Of a stretch of 64,000 nucleotides of DNA, positions 62,555 to 64,000 are shown one piece after another. Where the stretch lies: contig WPIO01000076.1 of assembly GCA_009760855.2 (NCBI GenBank), forward strand, positions 920,001 to 984,000, written 5' to 3'. Each line of letters opens with the position of its first letter. Within the stretch, counting starts at the first letter, position 1. The translations under genes and the position numbers were made by a program. Origin of the DNA: Cristatella mucedo. Taxonomy: Eukaryota > Bryozoa > Phylactolaemata > Cristatellidae. The notes beneath the pieces are model-generated. The model was not told the DNA's origin. It saw only the letters and a list, made by a program, of their open reading frames with translations, and did no database searches.

Positions 62555-62879
62555 TATAAAAACCGAAGCCGTTCAGTCAGTTGAGTTGAGCCGAGCTGCG
62601 CTCAAGGCTTTTGAGCCGTACGACGGTTGTCGCACGTTGTGACTGCTGGCGGACGCCTTGCAGCCCTCCGGCGCTGTCGAGTAGACCTGTCTCCGCCGCC
62701 ACGGTCAAGCAATGTCTCTTATCATACGAGCGCCCTTCGTTGCTGCCGTTGTCAGCCACAACGTCGGCGTACAACGTGCCTACATAGGCTCAGCCTCCGC
62801 TCGCTCGTCTTTTGTTCCGATTCCGATCGGATCAGAGTTCTTCGCCTACGAGGGAGGCCGCATTTGTAACATTTGCTGA
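62555..62879 (+). promoter_or_regulatory. Possible TATA/initiator promoter with a short reading frame
   Basis: TATAAAAA at 62555 is followed about 20-24 bp downstream by TTCAGTCAGTT, an initiator-like sequence. The spacing is slightly short. The first sizeable ATG frame downstream (62712-62879) encodes 55 codons starting MSLIIRAPFVAAVVSHNVG, with no recognisable domain. It could be the 5' end of a gene continuing beyond the window, or a retroelement promoter. Confidence 0.35.
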
Positions 62880-63465
62880 GACCACGGGGCCATGAATAAC
62901 GAAAAGACATTTGGTGAGAGCTCTTGTTACGTACCATTTCGTCTCCTAATTGCAAGTCTGGAGAACATGCCAATTAGGACCGCTACCGCTCGTAGCTAGG
63001 ATCCCGTGAACTCCCGAACCGTTCGGTCGTCTGCAACAGTCATCCTGGTAAGCAGGCGTGTGAGCAGAGTGTCATTTCTCAGTGCGGAAAACGTTTTTAT
63101 GTGCCTTAGATTATCTTCAGACAGAAAAATGAGGTCTAACTCTCCAATGACCCAGCGTTGCAGTTATATTTGGCCTATCTCTTTTTCGAAGCAGCTTCTG
63201 GCAGGTTGTTTAACGGGTCAAGTTTACGCTCGCTCTCCCGTGATTTAGCCAGCGTACCTCAAGTGTCAAGGTCCGCACTGAAATCAGTAAGCAGCACAAG
63301 GAATCGAAAACTGGTGTCAAGGAGAGCCATTTAACGCTATCTACAATCTTCTGGAGTATGTCGAAACATCGATCCCTAATATTCTCCTTTCATCAATGTC
63401 ACCGGTTCGATTCGGTCATTCATAAATAATAATGGAAAATTAAGGTACTCGGATTTAACCGTCCA
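62880..63465. other. No gene recognised
   Basis: Unique DNA with one 80-codon frame (63006-63248) that has no recognisable motif. Confidence 0.35.
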
Positions 63466-63469
63466 TATG

Positions 63470-63600
63470 TATAGCCTTACCGGTTAACACAACCGCTTGC
63501 AGTGGGAAATATAAGATCGGCCACTTCAGGACTGGAATCCGCGACCTGGGTCGTGGAGAGCTTAACCGTGGGCTAAGACCCAGGAGAAGATATAGTATGT
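63470..63600 (-). mobile_element. tRNA-derived SINE fragment
   Basis: The reverse complement reads GGTCGCGGATTCCAGTCCTG, then TATTTCCCACTGCAAGCGG and TTAACCGGTAAGGC, matching the body of the 23.5 kb SINE. Confidence 0.6.
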
Positions 63601-64000
63601 AGACTTAAAAAAAAAGAATCTCTGTGCAGGAGTACCGTTGGTCTCATTTTAAGAGGAGACGGGTGAAGTTTTTAATAACGGCAGCAGCCGATCTTAGTAC
63701 GCTGCGGGTAAGCTTTAACCCGTGTGGACAGAGAAGAAATACTCAATGACAGTGTACAGCTCTTGTGGTTAAAGGTCTGGTTCTTCTGACACATAAACCG
63801 TGATTAGAATCAGTAAATGCTCGTATTTCTTATAAAGCTGTCTATTCGACCTCAGAAATTAGTAAATTGAGTTTCGTTGATGCCGTATATCATTCGAAGA
63901 TGCTCGCAGGAGTATGTCAGTATATGTCTATATGTCTATGTCTAGGGCCTCTCATCTCGCCTGCGAATGGTACTGCATTTATGGTTTAGGTCCTATCTCA

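Overview
This window is metazoan nuclear DNA. It has GT-AG introns, TATA-type promoters, decayed non-LTR retrotransposons of the CR1/L2 group, tRNA-derived SINEs and long (GA)n, (CA)n and (TA)n microsatellites. Most of it is non-coding. The repeat style and gene family suggest an invertebrate, possibly marine or arthropod, but I could not assign a taxon from sequence alone.

The only gene I can model with confidence is present twice in direct tandem: gene A (about 20.4-31.6 kb) and gene B (about 38.2-49.2 kb). Each model has a TATA box, a short non-coding first exon and seven coding exons. Splice phases and reading frame agree across all exons up to one shared 1-base lesion in the last exon. 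The product is a secreted protein with a signal peptide, a complete Reeler (reelin N-terminal) domain and two thyroglobulin type-1 (TY) modules, about 330 residues if the lesion is ignored. Read literally, both copies stop after 268 residues, inside the second TY module.

The genes lie in a tandem segmental duplication. Unit 1 runs from about 18.0 to 33.15 kb and unit 2 from about 33.15 to 50.9 kb. Both units end in a related GGAAGGC-type minisatellite. Unit 2 has an extra partial copy of the promoter and first exon (36.75-37.8 kb), an inverted segment, and a 141-bp tandem repeat whose units carry perfect 17-bp-arm hairpins. Introns of A and B are nearly identical over long stretches, while exons 2 (3' part) to 6 differ by about 4-9 percent, mostly by amino-acid-changing substitutions. 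This inverted exon/intron divergence is the most notable feature of the window.

The left flank (1-18 kb) holds microsatellites, minisatellites and LINE/SINE debris. The right flank (50.9-64 kb) holds a degenerate satellite of about 170 bp (51.24-53.3 kb), LINE endonuclease and reverse transcriptase fragments, a probable solo LTR (55.3-56.6 kb), a decayed L2-like LINE (58.2-60.07 kb), a GC-rich block near 57 kb and a possible core promoter near 62.56 kb. LINE 3' tails of one family, with a conserved terminal motif and (ATT)n end, recur throughout.
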